Positions 27,574 to 35,872 of a DNA stretch of 64,000 bases are shown piece by piece. Source of the stretch: Rubrobacter taiwanensis (lineage in GTDB: Bacteria > Actinomycetota > Rubrobacteria > Rubrobacterales > Rubrobacteraceae); assembly GCF_004337705.1 (NCBI RefSeq), contig NZ_SKBU01000008.1, positions 35,477 through 99,476 on the forward strand, given 5' to 3'. Each line of letters starts with the position of its first letter. Positions within the stretch are counted from its first letter, which is position 1. Under the pieces are notes generated by a model that searched no databases, was not told the origin of the DNA, and was given only the letters and a program-made list of their open reading frames with translations. A program made the position numbers and the translations under genes.

Positions 27574-29847
27574 TTGAAAGAGCGGTTCGAAGAGCGGGAG
27601 GTAGGGCCGCCCGTGGAGGATGGAAACGGCGGCGGTGACGGACGGGTGGCGGTCTACGAGGTCGAGGGCGCTGGTTGCCTGGACTGCGCCGGGGAGGTCG
27701 AGGAGGCCATAGCGGATCTTCCGGGTGTAGAGGAGGACGACTTCAACCCGGTGGCCGGTAGGCTGACGGTGATCGGCGAGGCCGACACGGAGGCCATCCG
27801 GAGGATCACGAAGAGCGAAGGGTGGGCGGTCAGGCCGCAGGGCTCCCGGAGCCCGAACGGTTCTGTGGCTGCGGCCGCAGGGGCGCCACCGGCCGGGGAT
27901 ACGCCGGCAAGAGAGGAGCCCAGGCCCTGGTGGAGGCAGACCCGGCAGGTGCTTCTGGCTCTCTCGGCGTCGCTGCTCATGTTGGGCCTCGTCTTCGAGT
28001 GGACCGGCCTGGCCGACAGGCTCGGAGGTGGGGAGCTCCTGGCACGAATTCTGTTCGGCGCGTCCATCCTCGTCGGTATCTACGCGCCCGCGCGCAGCGC
28101 CTACGCTTCCCTCAAGCGCAAGAGGATCACGATCAACACGCTTCTGGTCGTGGGCAGCGCGGGGGCGCTGTGGCTGGGGCTGTGGGAAGAGGCGGCGAGC
28201 CTGGTGGTCATCTTCTCGCTCGGGGAGGTGATGGAGGTCTACGCCACCGACCGCGCCCGGCGCAACCTCAAGGCACTCATGGACCTGGCACCGCCTTCGG
28301 CACTCGTGGTGCGCCAGGGCGGAATGGAGGAGACCGTGCCCGTGGAGGCGGTGCGTACCGGAGACCTGATCCGGATCAAGCCCGGGACCAGGATCCCCCT
28401 GGACGGCGAGGTGGTCGAGGGCGGCTCCGCGGTGGACGAGGCGCCCATCACCGGCGAGTCCATGCCGGCGGACAAGGGGAGAGGCGACGAGGTCTTCGCC
28501 GGGACGATGAACCTGAATGGCGTCCTCACCGTGAGGGTCACGGCCGCCTCCTCGGAGACGACTTTGGCCCAGATCATCCGCACGGTGGAGGAGGCTCGCG
28601 CCCACAAGTCGAGCTACGAGAACTTCGGAGAGCGCTTCGGGGCCGTCTACACCCCCGCTATGTTCGCCCTGGCCGCGCTCGTGGCGGCCATACCGCCGCT
28701 CCTCTTCGCCCAGCCTTTCGAGCCCTGGTTCTACCGGGCGTTGGTGGTGCTGGTGATCTCCTGCACCTGCGGGCTCGTGCTCTCGGTGCCGACGGCCGCG
28801 CTCGCCGCGATCAGCAACGGGGCTCGTCGCGGCCTGATCGTCAAGGGAGGAGCATACCTGGAGGCCGCCGCCCGCGTGGATACGGTGGCCCTCGACAAGA
28901 CTGGGACCTTGAGCACCGGTCAACCCGAGCTCACCGACGTCGTCCCGGCGGAGGGTGTCGTCTCCCGCGAGGAACTGCTCGGGCTCGCCGCGGCGGTCGA
29001 GGCCGGTTCCGAGCACCCCATAGCCGCCGCCGTCGTGCGCCGGGCGCAAAAAGAAGGGCTCGCGGTCCCGACCTCCGAGCGCTTCTCGGCCCTTACGGGA
29101 CGCGGGGCCGTCGCCGAGGTGGAGGGCGAGCGCATCTTCGTCGGCAGCCCGCGCCTCGCTGCGGAGGAGGACATCCCCACAGGAGAGCTCGGGGCCGTGG
29201 CGGACCTCGAGTCCGCAGGAAAAACCGCGATCGTTGTCTGGAAGAGCAGGAAGATCCTCGGCGTCTTGGGCATCCAGGACCCCTTGCGTGAGGAAGCCGC
29301 CGAGGCCGTCTCGCTGCTCAAGAAGCGGGGCGTAAAGCGCGTCGTCATGCTCACCGGCGACAACCGCCGGACCGCCGAGGCGCTCGCCCGGCAGGCGGGC
29401 ATAGACGAGGTCCACGCCGAGCTTTTGCCCGACGACAAGATCCGGGTGGTCCGGGAGCTGCAGGAGCGGGGCCACCGGGTCGCGATGGTCGGCGACGGCA
29501 TCAACGACGGGCCGGCCCTTGCGCAGGCGGACCTCGGGATCGCCATGGGAGTCCGCGGCACCGACGTGGCCCGCGAGACAGGCGACATCGTGCTGATGGA
29601 CGACGACCTGAGGCGCCTGGCCGAGGCGCTCTCTTTGGGGCGCCGGGCGACGCGAACGATCCGCCAGAACGTCTTCTTCTCCGTGAGCCTTGTCGCGGTG
29701 CTGGTACCCACCGCGCTCCTCGGCCTGGTGGGCCTGGTGCCGGCCATCGCCATAAACGAGGGGAGCGCCCTCGTGGTGATCGCCAACGGCCTGAGGTTGC
29801 TCCGCCCGAAGCCGGAGAGGGATAGTCTCCCGATCAAGTGTTGGTAA
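27574..29847 (+). CDS. P1B-type heavy-metal-translocating ATPase with CTC membrane motif
   Basis: 757 residues. N-terminal metal-binding domain with GAGCLDCA (Cys35, Cys38), membrane helices, actuator ITGESMP, membrane metal site SCTCGLVLSVP (397-399 CTC, where most family members have CPC), phosphorylation DKTGT (Asp441), SEHPIAAA nucleotide motif and GDGINDGPAL. By family it exports Zn/Cd/Pb- or Cu-type cations; the changed motif makes the ion uncertain. The last residues (after LLRPKPERD) come from an IS inserted into the 3' end; the original frame would end three residues later (GGK) across the 10-bp target duplication, so the enzyme is probably still functional. Confidence 0.9.
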   Translation: MKERFEEREVGPPVEDGNGGGDGRVAVYEVEGAGCLDCAGEVEEAIADLPGVEEDDFNPVAGRLTVIGEADTEAIRRITKSEGWAVRPQGSRSPNGSVAAAAGAPPAGDTPAREEPRPWWRQTRQVLLALSASLLMLGLVFEWTGLADRLGGGELLARILFGASILVGIYAPARSAYASLKRKRITINTLLVVGSAGALWLGLWEEAASLVVIFSLGEVMEVYATDRARRNLKALMDLAPPSALVVRQGGMEETVPVEAVRTGDLIRIKPGTRIPLDGEVVEGGSAVDEAPITGESMPADKGRGDEVFAGTMNLNGVLTVRVTAASSETTLAQIIRTVEEARAHKSSYENFGERFGAVYTPAMFALAALVAAIPPLLFAQPFEPWFYRALVVLVISCTCGLVLSVPTAALAAISNGARRGLIVKGGAYLEAAARVDTVALDKTGTLSTGQPELTDVVPAEGVVSREELLGLAAAVEAGSEHPIAAAVVRRAQKEGLAVPTSERFSALTGRGAVAEVEGERIFVGSPRLAAEEDIPTGELGAVADLESAGKTAIVVWKSRKILGVLGIQDPLREEAAEAVSLLKKRGVKRVVMLTGDNRRTAEALARQAGIDEVHAELLPDDKIRVVRELQERGHRVAMVGDGINDGPALAQADLGIAMGVRGTDVARETGDIVLMDDDLRRLAEALSLGRRATRTIRQNVFFSVSLVAVLVPTALLGLVGLVPAIAINEGSALVVIANGLRLLRPKPERDSLPIKCW

Positions 29848-31006
29848 TTGGAAGTGGCAACGTGATGAGCAACTCCTCGATCTCCCAGATATGATCCGTC
29901 AATCCAGCCGCCATCGCTGGAGATCGCCTCCTCCAGCGTCGCCCCGCTTCTTCCGGGCTCTTGATCCTCAACGTCTTTAGCGCCCGGCCCAGGTTGTAGA
30001 CCGCATCTTCCCAGATCGAGGATGCCACGAGCATCTCGAGCTCTTTGGAGTAGCCTAAAGTCTTCCTCGCCAACCTACCGTTCATGTGCCGAGAGGTGAG
30101 GTTGGTGCGTTCGACGTAGCTGGTGCTTGTTCCCAACAACTCGATCACTTCGTGCTCGTCCCCATAAATGGTCTTCGCCTTCGCTCCCATCACCCGCCCG
30201 TTTTCTCGCCGCTTGACCATTTGCAAATGCCGCCAGCCCGATTGGGGTCGCTTCTTGGTCGGAGGGCGTCCTCTTCCTCCATACTCGGGCACCTTCCCCC
30301 ACACCTCCACCATCGCCTCGTCGTATCCACCCCACCCATCCGATACCAAAGGCGGCGGAGAATGCGGATGCCCTCGACTCTTTAGCCTCTCGAACGCTTC
30401 GATAGCCGCCTGTGTCTCGCTCTTGGCTATCGCGCGTGCCGCCCGCAGTCGTGTGTCGCTCTCGATCAGCGTCAAGCGCCAGAACTCTCCTCTATCCGGG
30501 CGTTCCTCGTGGCCCCCTTTTTGCCTTTGTTCCCCACGTAGGCCCACAACCCATCCACCTGAGCCTTGCTCACCTCGTAGTCGCCCATCAACGCCTCTTC
30601 GACGGCGTCCGCGTGGCGGGCAGCCTCGCGCAGCCACCTGAGGATCGTGTCCTCCTTAAAGCCCTTCGCGCGAGCGAGGCTACTGATCCTGACCCCCTCG
30701 GCCAAGAGCGCCAGAGTTTCGAGGATGTCCTTTAGAGCCGCGTGTTTGCGATAGAAGAGCGTCCCGCGCGTGGCGCTAAAGGTGGTTGCACAGGACTTGC
30801 ATCGGTAACGCTGGACGCCCTGCTTGCTCTTACCGAACTTGATGATGTTGCCCTCATCCACCTGGGCATGGAGTTGGCACTCCTCGTTGGGGCAAAAAGT
30901 GCCAGCCGAAGCCAACCTCTGCTCCTTGATCCGCTCCACTCGACCTCCCCTGCTCTCGTTGATGACATATTCTCCGTATCTCACCAACTCTAATCAGGGA
31001 GACCAC
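29822..31006. mobile_element. IS1-like insertion sequence (1185 bp)
   Basis: Flanked by the 10-bp direct repeat CCGGAGAGGG (29812-29821 and 31007-31016). Ends share an imperfect inverted repeat: left ATAGTCTCCCGATCAAGTG, right (reversed) GTGGTCTCCCTGATTAGAG, both followed by TTGGT. Element length, 8-10-bp duplication and two-frame transposase fit the IS1 family. It sits in the 3' end of the ATPase gene. Removing it and one repeat rejoins the ATPase frame to a TAA directly before the methyltransferase ATG. Confidence 0.85.
29834..30987 (-). CDS. IS1-family transposase made by -1 frameshift
   Basis: Two overlapping minus-strand frames. The first (30987-30472) has a zinc ribbon (FCPNEECQLHAQ ... 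YRCKSC), a helix-turn-helix and the start of the DDE domain (DGLWAYVGNKGKKG). The second (about 30529-29834) continues with FWRLTLIESDTRLRAARA, SDGWGGYDEAM and the IS1-type YVERTNLTSRHMNGRLARKT. They join in frame by a -1 shift at CAAAAAGGGGG around 30520, comparable with the A6C shift site of IS1. The shift therefore looks programmed, and the transposase possibly active. Confidence 0.75.
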
Positions 31007-31026
31007 CCGGAGAGGGGAGGGAAGTA

Positions 31027-31677
31027 ATGTCTCCCGCCGGCGGAGCCGGTCGTGGACCGGGCCGGGAAGAAAGCCGAATGTCCCCCTTCCCGGCCACCGG
31101 CATGCCGGACAGGGACTGGTGGAGCGCCCTGTGGCCCGACCCGGAAGGCGTGTTGGAGAAGCTGGGCATCTCCTCGGGGATGAGTGTGGTCGACCTGTGT
31201 TGCGGCGACGGCTACTTCACCGCTCCTCTGTCGCGGTTGGTGGCTCCGGGCAGGGTCTACGCGCTGGATCTGGACCCCGGGATGCTGGAGCGGGCCAAAG
31301 AAGAGGTGGCCCGCCACGGGGCGAACAACTGCGAGTTCGCCCTGGCCGACGCCCGCGATATCGCCAAGCACGTCCCCGCGCCGGTCGATCTCGTGCTGCT
31401 GGCGAATACCTTCCACGGAGTGCCGGAGCAAACGAGGTTGGCCCGCGCGCTCTTCGAGGTGCTCAAACCCGGCGGAAGGTTCGCCATCGTCAACTGGCAC
31501 CCCATACCGAGAGAAGAAACGTCCGTACTGGGCGAACCCCGCGGCCCCGCCACGGAGATGCGTATGTCACCCGAGAAGACCGGGGCCGTCGTGGAGCCCG
31601 CCGGTTTCGAGCTGGAGCGGGTCATGGAACTCCCCCCATACCACTACGGGATGGTCTTTGTACGAAAGGACCGGTAG
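31027..31677 (+). CDS. Class I SAM-dependent methyltransferase
   Basis: 216 residues with Rossmann methyltransferase motifs: VVDLCCGDGYFTAPL (SAM loop), VYALDLDPGMLERA, and VLLANTFHGVPEQ. No Cys triad like that of ArsM (arsenite methyltransferase) is evident, so the substrate is unknown. Before the IS came in, its ATG at 31027 overlapped the TAA of the ATPase gene (taATG), with GGAGGGA as ribosome site, so it belonged to the ATPase operon. ATG 31078 is an alternative start. Confidence 0.75.
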   Translation: MSPAGGAGRGPGREESRMSPFPATGMPDRDWWSALWPDPEGVLEKLGISSGMSVVDLCCGDGYFTAPLSRLVAPGRVYALDLDPGMLERAKEEVARHGANNCEFALADARDIAKHVPAPVDLVLLANTFHGVPEQTRLARALFEVLKPGGRFAIVNWHPIPREETSVLGEPRGPATEMRMSPEKTGAVVEPAGFELERVMELPPYHYGMVFVRKDR

Positions 31678-31690
31678 CGAAGGAGAGAGT

Positions 31691-31929
31691 ATGGCCGAAA
31701 AACAGGTTGTGATCTACACGCAGCCTGGTTGCGCCGGCTGCTTGCGGGAGAAGAAGTGGCTCTCGGACAAAGGTGTGTTCTTTTCATCGAGAAGGATATC
31801 CGGGAAGACGAGCAGGCCCTCAGAGAGCTGACCGGGCTCGGATCTCAAGCGACCCCGACCACCGTGATCCGTGGAGAGGTCATCATCGGGTTCGACCCGA
31901 AGAAGCTCGGCGAGAAGCTGGAGGTGTAA
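31691..31929 (+). pseudogene. Frameshifted glutaredoxin-like gene
   Basis: From ATG 31691 the frame reads MAEKQVVIYTQPGCAGCLRE with the CxxC redox site, then breaks near 31780 at a run of T (GTGTTCTTTTCATCG). The continuation FIEKDIREDEQALRELTGLG ... ATPTTVIRGEVIIGFD lies in another frame and carries the cis-Pro TP motif of glutaredoxins. A one-base insertion or two-base deletion explains it. A sequencing error or programmed shift cannot be excluded. Confidence 0.75.
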
Positions 31930-31931
31930 CC

Positions 31932-32393
31932 GTGGACAGACGAGGCAAGTTCCGAATACTTGACACGGGAGGTTGCGCGACCCGTTGCCTGCTGCCGGAA
32001 GCGGCCAAAGCCGCGCGCGAGCGCCTCGGCGAGGGGGAGGTTCGGCGGGTGCCGTTCACCTGCGAGGTCTCCGGGGAGTACGTCGCGGCGGTCCTGATCG
32101 GCGAAGCGGTGGCCGAACGGATCCTTGGAGCGGCCCCTGGCCTTCTGCGCGACCCGACGGAGGCCAGGACACTGGCAAGCCTCGCGGAGGCGACCCTCTG
32201 CGCCTGCGACGTAGCCACGTTGCTCGAATATCCGCAGCCGGAGATCGAGGACGTGCTGCGCGCTCTCGCCGCCCGGGGTCTTACGGAAGAACGTCCCATA
32301 GCGGGGATGCCTTACTTCGGTCTCTCGCGAAGGGGACGCGGCTTCGTGGAGAGTGGTCTCGCAGAAACCCCGACTCCGCGAGAAGGTCCTTGA
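31932..32393 (+). CDS. Small Cys-containing winged-helix-like protein
   Basis: 153 residues from GTG 31932. Cys residues occur in GGCATRCLL, PFTCEVSG and TLCACDVATLL. The last resembles the CxC metal-site helix of ArsR proteins and precedes a helix-wing stretch (IEDVLRALAARGLTEERPIAGMPYFGLSRRG). It may be a metal-responsive regulator or metal-binding accessory protein of the operon. No family is firmly recognised. Confidence 0.55.
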   Translation: MDRRGKFRILDTGGCATRCLLPEAAKAARERLGEGEVRRVPFTCEVSGEYVAAVLIGEAVAERILGAAPGLLRDPTEARTLASLAEATLCACDVATLLEYPQPEIEDVLRALAARGLTEERPIAGMPYFGLSRRGRGFVESGLAETPTPREGP

Positions 32394-32579
32394 AACCTTG
32401 CGGGGGTGACGGTTCTCAGCAGTACGTACGTCTCACGTTCTGGTGCGAGACTTGTGATTTTGGTCCTGGAGTCGCAGTTCGCTTACGCAGGCGCGGGTTG
32501 GCTGAGAGGGCGACCCGCGCCACCGCGAGGATACCGGCGCAGCCGTAAGATCCTGGGCAGCCTTGGAAGAAACCCCTTT

Positions 32580-32987
32580 TCAAGCACTCCCTTCGCCCCG
32601 CAGCACCTCAAGCGATCTCTCGTACTCCTCGGCGTCGATCTCGCCGCGCGCGAAGCGCTCCCGCAGGATCTCCTCCGCCGATCCGGCGCGTGCCCGATGG
32701 TCGTCGGAGCTACCCTGACCCGAGGTGATGCGCACTACGGCCCAGACGATCAATGCGATCAGCCCGCCCCAGAACAGGAGCGGGACGAGCGTCCAGAGTA
32801 TCCCGAAGAAACCCCGGCCGCCGTCCATCATGCCACCCGGACCCCACCCCCAGTCGTCCATCATGCCTCCGGGACCCATCATCGAACCACCACCGAACAA
32901 GCCGCTGCCGGCGAGGATCGCCAGCAGGACGAGCAACAACAAGAAACCGCCGAGGGCGCCGAGCACGGTCTTGGTACCATCACTCAT
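32580..32987 (-). CDS. SHOCT-domain membrane protein
   Basis: 135 residues. ATG 32987 is preferred over a longer start because AAGGAGG precedes it. Two hydrophobic segments (FLLLLVLLAILAGSGLFGG and ILWTLVPLLFWGGLIALIVW) flank a Met/Gly-rich loop (GGGSMMGPGGMMDDWGWGPG) that may bind soft metals such as copper; the C-terminus is a typical SHOCT motif (EEILRERFARGEIDAEEYER). Such proteins often sit with metal-transport genes. It is transcribed opposite to its neighbours. Confidence 0.75.
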   Translation of the reverse strand: MSDGTKTVLGALGGFLLLLVLLAILAGSGLFGGGSMMGPGGMMDDWGWGPGGMMDGGRGFFGILWTLVPLLFWGGLIALIVWAVVRITSGQGSSDDHRARAGSAEEILRERFARGEIDAEEYERSLEVLRGEGSA

Positions 32988-33091
32988 CGAAGAGCCTCCT
33001 TCTTCGTACTTGCGACGCAAATGTATCGGAGCGAGACGGTGTTGTCCTGATCAGATCGGCTCAATTTTTTGTCAATGTTGACCATATGCCG

Positions 33092-34858
33092 GATACTGTT
33101 GGTTTATTCATCAGCGACGCTGCATACTCCAGGAAGCAGCCCCGAGAGCCACCTTCCTGGAGGGCAGAGAGTTATGTCTATGCACCCCAAACCGATCGGT
33201 CCCGTCCCAGAAGATACCGCCCGTGTCGCCAGGGCTGCCTTTCCCAAAGGAACAACCTACATACAGATGCGCGATGCGCTCGGAGCCATCTACGAGGATG
33301 AGGACTTCTCAGAGCTCTTCGAGGTGCGCGGACGTCCCGCCATCGCGCCGTGGAGGTTGGCTTTGGTGACGTTGATGCAGTTCTCTGAAGGGCTTTCAGA
33401 TAGACAGGCGGCGGAAGCTGTACGCGCCCGTATAGATTGGAAGTATGCACTCGGCCTCCAACTGACCGATCCCGGCTTCGACTTCTCGGTGCTCTCGGAG
33501 TTCCGTTCGCGGCTGGTTGAAGGCGGTAAGGAAGAGTTGCTTTTGGAGAAGCTCCTTGAGGTGTGCAAGGAGCGCGGCTACCTCAAAGTCCGTGGCAGGC
33601 AGCGCACCGACTCGACTCATGTGCTTGGTGCTTTGCGCGTCTTGAGTCAGCTGGAGCAGACGGCGGAGACGATGCGGGCCGCCCTCAACGCTCTGGCAGC
33701 CGCAGACCTGGACTGGCTCAGAGAGCACGCCGATCCGAAATGGTTCGAGCGCTACGCCAGGCGCATCGAGGATCAGCGGTTGCCCAAAGGTAAGGAAGCA
33801 AGGAAAGAGTACCTGCAAACTGTGGGCGCTGATGGGGCGCGGCTTCTTGCACAGCTCGATGATCCTCACACACCGCGAATTCTAAAGACGCTCGGTGAAG
33901 TCGAGATCCTGCGCCAACTCTGGGAACAGCGCTACGTTCAGAGTCCTGAAGGAGAGCTGCGGGCGCGCGACCCAAAAGAGAGGCCTGAAGCCGCCTACTG
34001 CATCGAATCTCCCTACGAGACGGAGGTTCGCTACGCTACCAAGCGAGGGATGAGTTGGATTGGCTACAAAGTGCATCTGACGGAAAGTTGCGACGAAGGG
34101 CTGCCGCATCTGATCACCAACGTCCACACCACTGCGGCCACCGCCACCGACGTAAAACAGCTTTGTGCCATCCAGGAAGGGCTTGCAAAAAGCGGGCTTC
34201 TGCCCGCCGAGCAGTTGGCGGACGCCGCCTACGTCTGTGGCAGCAACCTGGTTTCGAGCCACGCCTGCCGGATCGATCTCATCGGACCGACCTACGAAGA
34301 TCGCCAGTGGCAGGCAAAAAGAGGCGAAGGCTTCGACGTAGCAAACTTCAGCATTGACTGGGAAAAGAAGGCGGTAACCTGCCCACAGGGGCGGAAGAGC
34401 ATCCGCTGGTCCGAAACGAAGACGGCTCGGGGTCGAAGTATGATCCACATCGACTTCTCCCCAAATGATTGCGCTGCGTGTCCGAGCCGCCCGTCGTGCA
34501 CCCGGGCCAAGAACCTTCCCCGCACCCTCACTCTACAGCCAAAAGAAGAGCACGAGGCTATCCAGTTTGCCAGAGAGCGTCAGAAGAGAGAGGATTTTGC
34601 TGCCCTCTACTCTCGGAGGGCGGGCATAGAAGGAACGATCTCACAAGGAGTAAGGGCCTTCGTTCTCTACGTCAAGCTCGCTACCGGGGCTTGAAGAAGA
34701 CCCACCTGCAAGAACTGGCCACTGCGACGGCGGTTAACGTGGGACGGATCGCTAACTGGCTCAACGGTGTTCCTACCGCCGTAACTCGGCGCTCCCGATT
34801 GGCGGCTCTGGCTCCGGTGAGCTGATCGTGGCTCTCCGGCGAATAAACCAACAGTATC
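33092..34858. mobile_element. IS1182-like insertion sequence (1767 bp)
   Basis: Ends carry an 18-bp perfect inverted repeat GATACTGTTGGTTTATTC (33092-33109; reversed at 34841-34858). It is flanked by a 7-bp direct repeat TATGCCG (33085-33091 and 34859-34865). It contains a single transposase gene and separates the SHOCT gene from the second metal operon. Confidence 0.85.
33174..34825 (+). pseudogene. IS1182-family transposase with C-terminal frameshift
   Basis: The first ~505 residues are a full DDE transposase of IS1182 type (N-terminal YIQMRDALGAIYEDEDFSEL, GRQRTDSTHVLGALRVL with the first catalytic Asp, ADAAYVCG with the second, and a Cys-rich CAACPSRPSC module). Near 34650 the frame runs off (VRAFVLYVKLATGA then stop), while the expected end (LRSLRQARYRGLKKTHLQEL) continues in another frame to 34825. 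A one-base indel probably inactivates it. Confidence 0.75.
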
Positions 34859-34890
34859 TATGCCGGCGTTTACTTGATCTTTGCCGGACT

Positions 34891-35223
34891 CTACGACAGG
34901 CGCCATTCCACCAGCTCCGGCCCGCCGCCTTCGGCGGGGAACATCTGGACCCTGAAGCGTATATCCGGGTGGTGGGTGTCCTTGCCGCCCCGCGTGTTGT
35001 AAGCGTCGACGAACCGGCACCGGTACTCGCCGGGGAAGGTCTCGTCGGTAAGCTCCACCTCGAGCCTCACGGTCACCTCTTTCTCTCCGCCGCCGTCACC
35101 GTGCATGGATATGACGCGACCGCTCGCGTCTTCCCTGAAAAGGGCATCGACCCGGGAGACGCCGCTTGAGTCCCTCAGGTCCAGCTCCAGTGTGATAGTG
35201 TCCCCAACCGTGTAAGTCCTCAC
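34891..35223 (-). CDS. Hypothetical beta-rich protein
   Basis: 110 residues using GTG 35223, which has GGAGAGGAG upstream; the longer frame lacks such a site. The sequence alternates short strands (YTVGDTITLELDLRDSSGVS, EVTVRLEVELTDETFPGEYR), as in an immunoglobulin-like or transglutaminase-accessory beta sandwich. There is no signal peptide with this start. It is divergent from the SmtB/CadC-like regulator. Function unknown. Confidence 0.5.
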   Translation of the reverse strand: MRTYTVGDTITLELDLRDSSGVSRVDALFREDASGRVISMHGDGGGEKEVTVRLEVELTDETFPGEYRCRFVDAYNTRGGKDTHHPDIRFRVQMFPAEGGGPELVEWRLS

Positions 35224-35356
35224 CGCTCTTTCTCCTCTCCCGAACGGCTCCCTCTTCGCCGTCGTTGGTCGCTCGTCGGCTTTCTCCGCCCGGAACCCCG
35301 AACCGGAACCCGACCGCCTCCGCCCGCCTTCCTGCGGATCGCGCCGCCCCGGCAAG

Positions 35357-35385
35357 TTGACGCTCCATACGCGCCGGTATAGCAT
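35357..35385 (+). promoter_or_regulatory. Predicted promoter of the second metal operon
   Basis: TTGACG (35357-35362) and TAGCAT (35380-35385) with a 17-base spacer, 37 bases before the regulator start. An AT-rich stretch with partial symmetry (TATAG ... CTATA) lies between -10 and the start and may hold the operator. Confidence 0.55.
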
Positions 35386-35421
35386 TATTTCGATTGTCGT
35401 TCAACTATAGGAGAGTATTGC

Positions 35422-35835
35422 GTGCGAGCGATCGACGACAAAGAGAAGGATCTGGAGCGGATCGCGAGCGAGGGCGTCTGCGAGGTGGACGTCATCCACG
35501 CGGAGGCCGTGCGGCGAGCTCGGGAGGCTTTGCCGGAGGAGGAGGTCACGCGGAGGGCGACGGAGATCTTCGGGCTCCTCTCCGACCCCACGCGGTCACG
35601 CATCGTCTACGCCCTCTCGGTGGAGGAGCTGTGCGTCTGTGATGTAGCCGCGGTGGCGGGGCTCTCCATCAGCGCCGCGAGCCACCAGCTCAAGCGCTTG
35701 AGGGATCGGGGGGTGGTGAGCTTCCGTAAGGAGGGCCGGTTGGCCTACTACCGCCTCGAAGACGAGCATCTGCGCCGGCTCCTTGAGGACTGCGTGGGAC
35801 ACGTCCTCGCAGAGCGAGGGGCGACTTCCGCCTAG
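35422..35835 (+). CDS. SmtB/CadC-type metal-sensing repressor
   Basis: 137 residues. The metal site typical of CadC/SmtB is visible: EELCVCDVAAVAG (CxC on the alpha3 helix), N-terminal Cys20 (EGVCEVDVIH), and a C-terminal helix with Asp-x-His and a second His 11 residues on (DEHLRRLLEDCVGHVLAE), the spacing of the alpha5 site. The DNA-binding helix is SISAASHQLKRLRDRGVV. It likely senses Zn, Cd or Pb and represses the ATPase gene 37 bases downstream. GTG start. Confidence 0.88.
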   Translation: MRAIDDKEKDLERIASEGVCEVDVIHAEAVRRAREALPEEEVTRRATEIFGLLSDPTRSRIVYALSVEELCVCDVAAVAGLSISAASHQLKRLRDRGVVSFRKEGRLAYYRLEDEHLRRLLEDCVGHVLAERGATSA

Positions 35836-35872
35836 GGCTTTGACCGTACGCAGACCTTAAAAGGAGCAAAAC

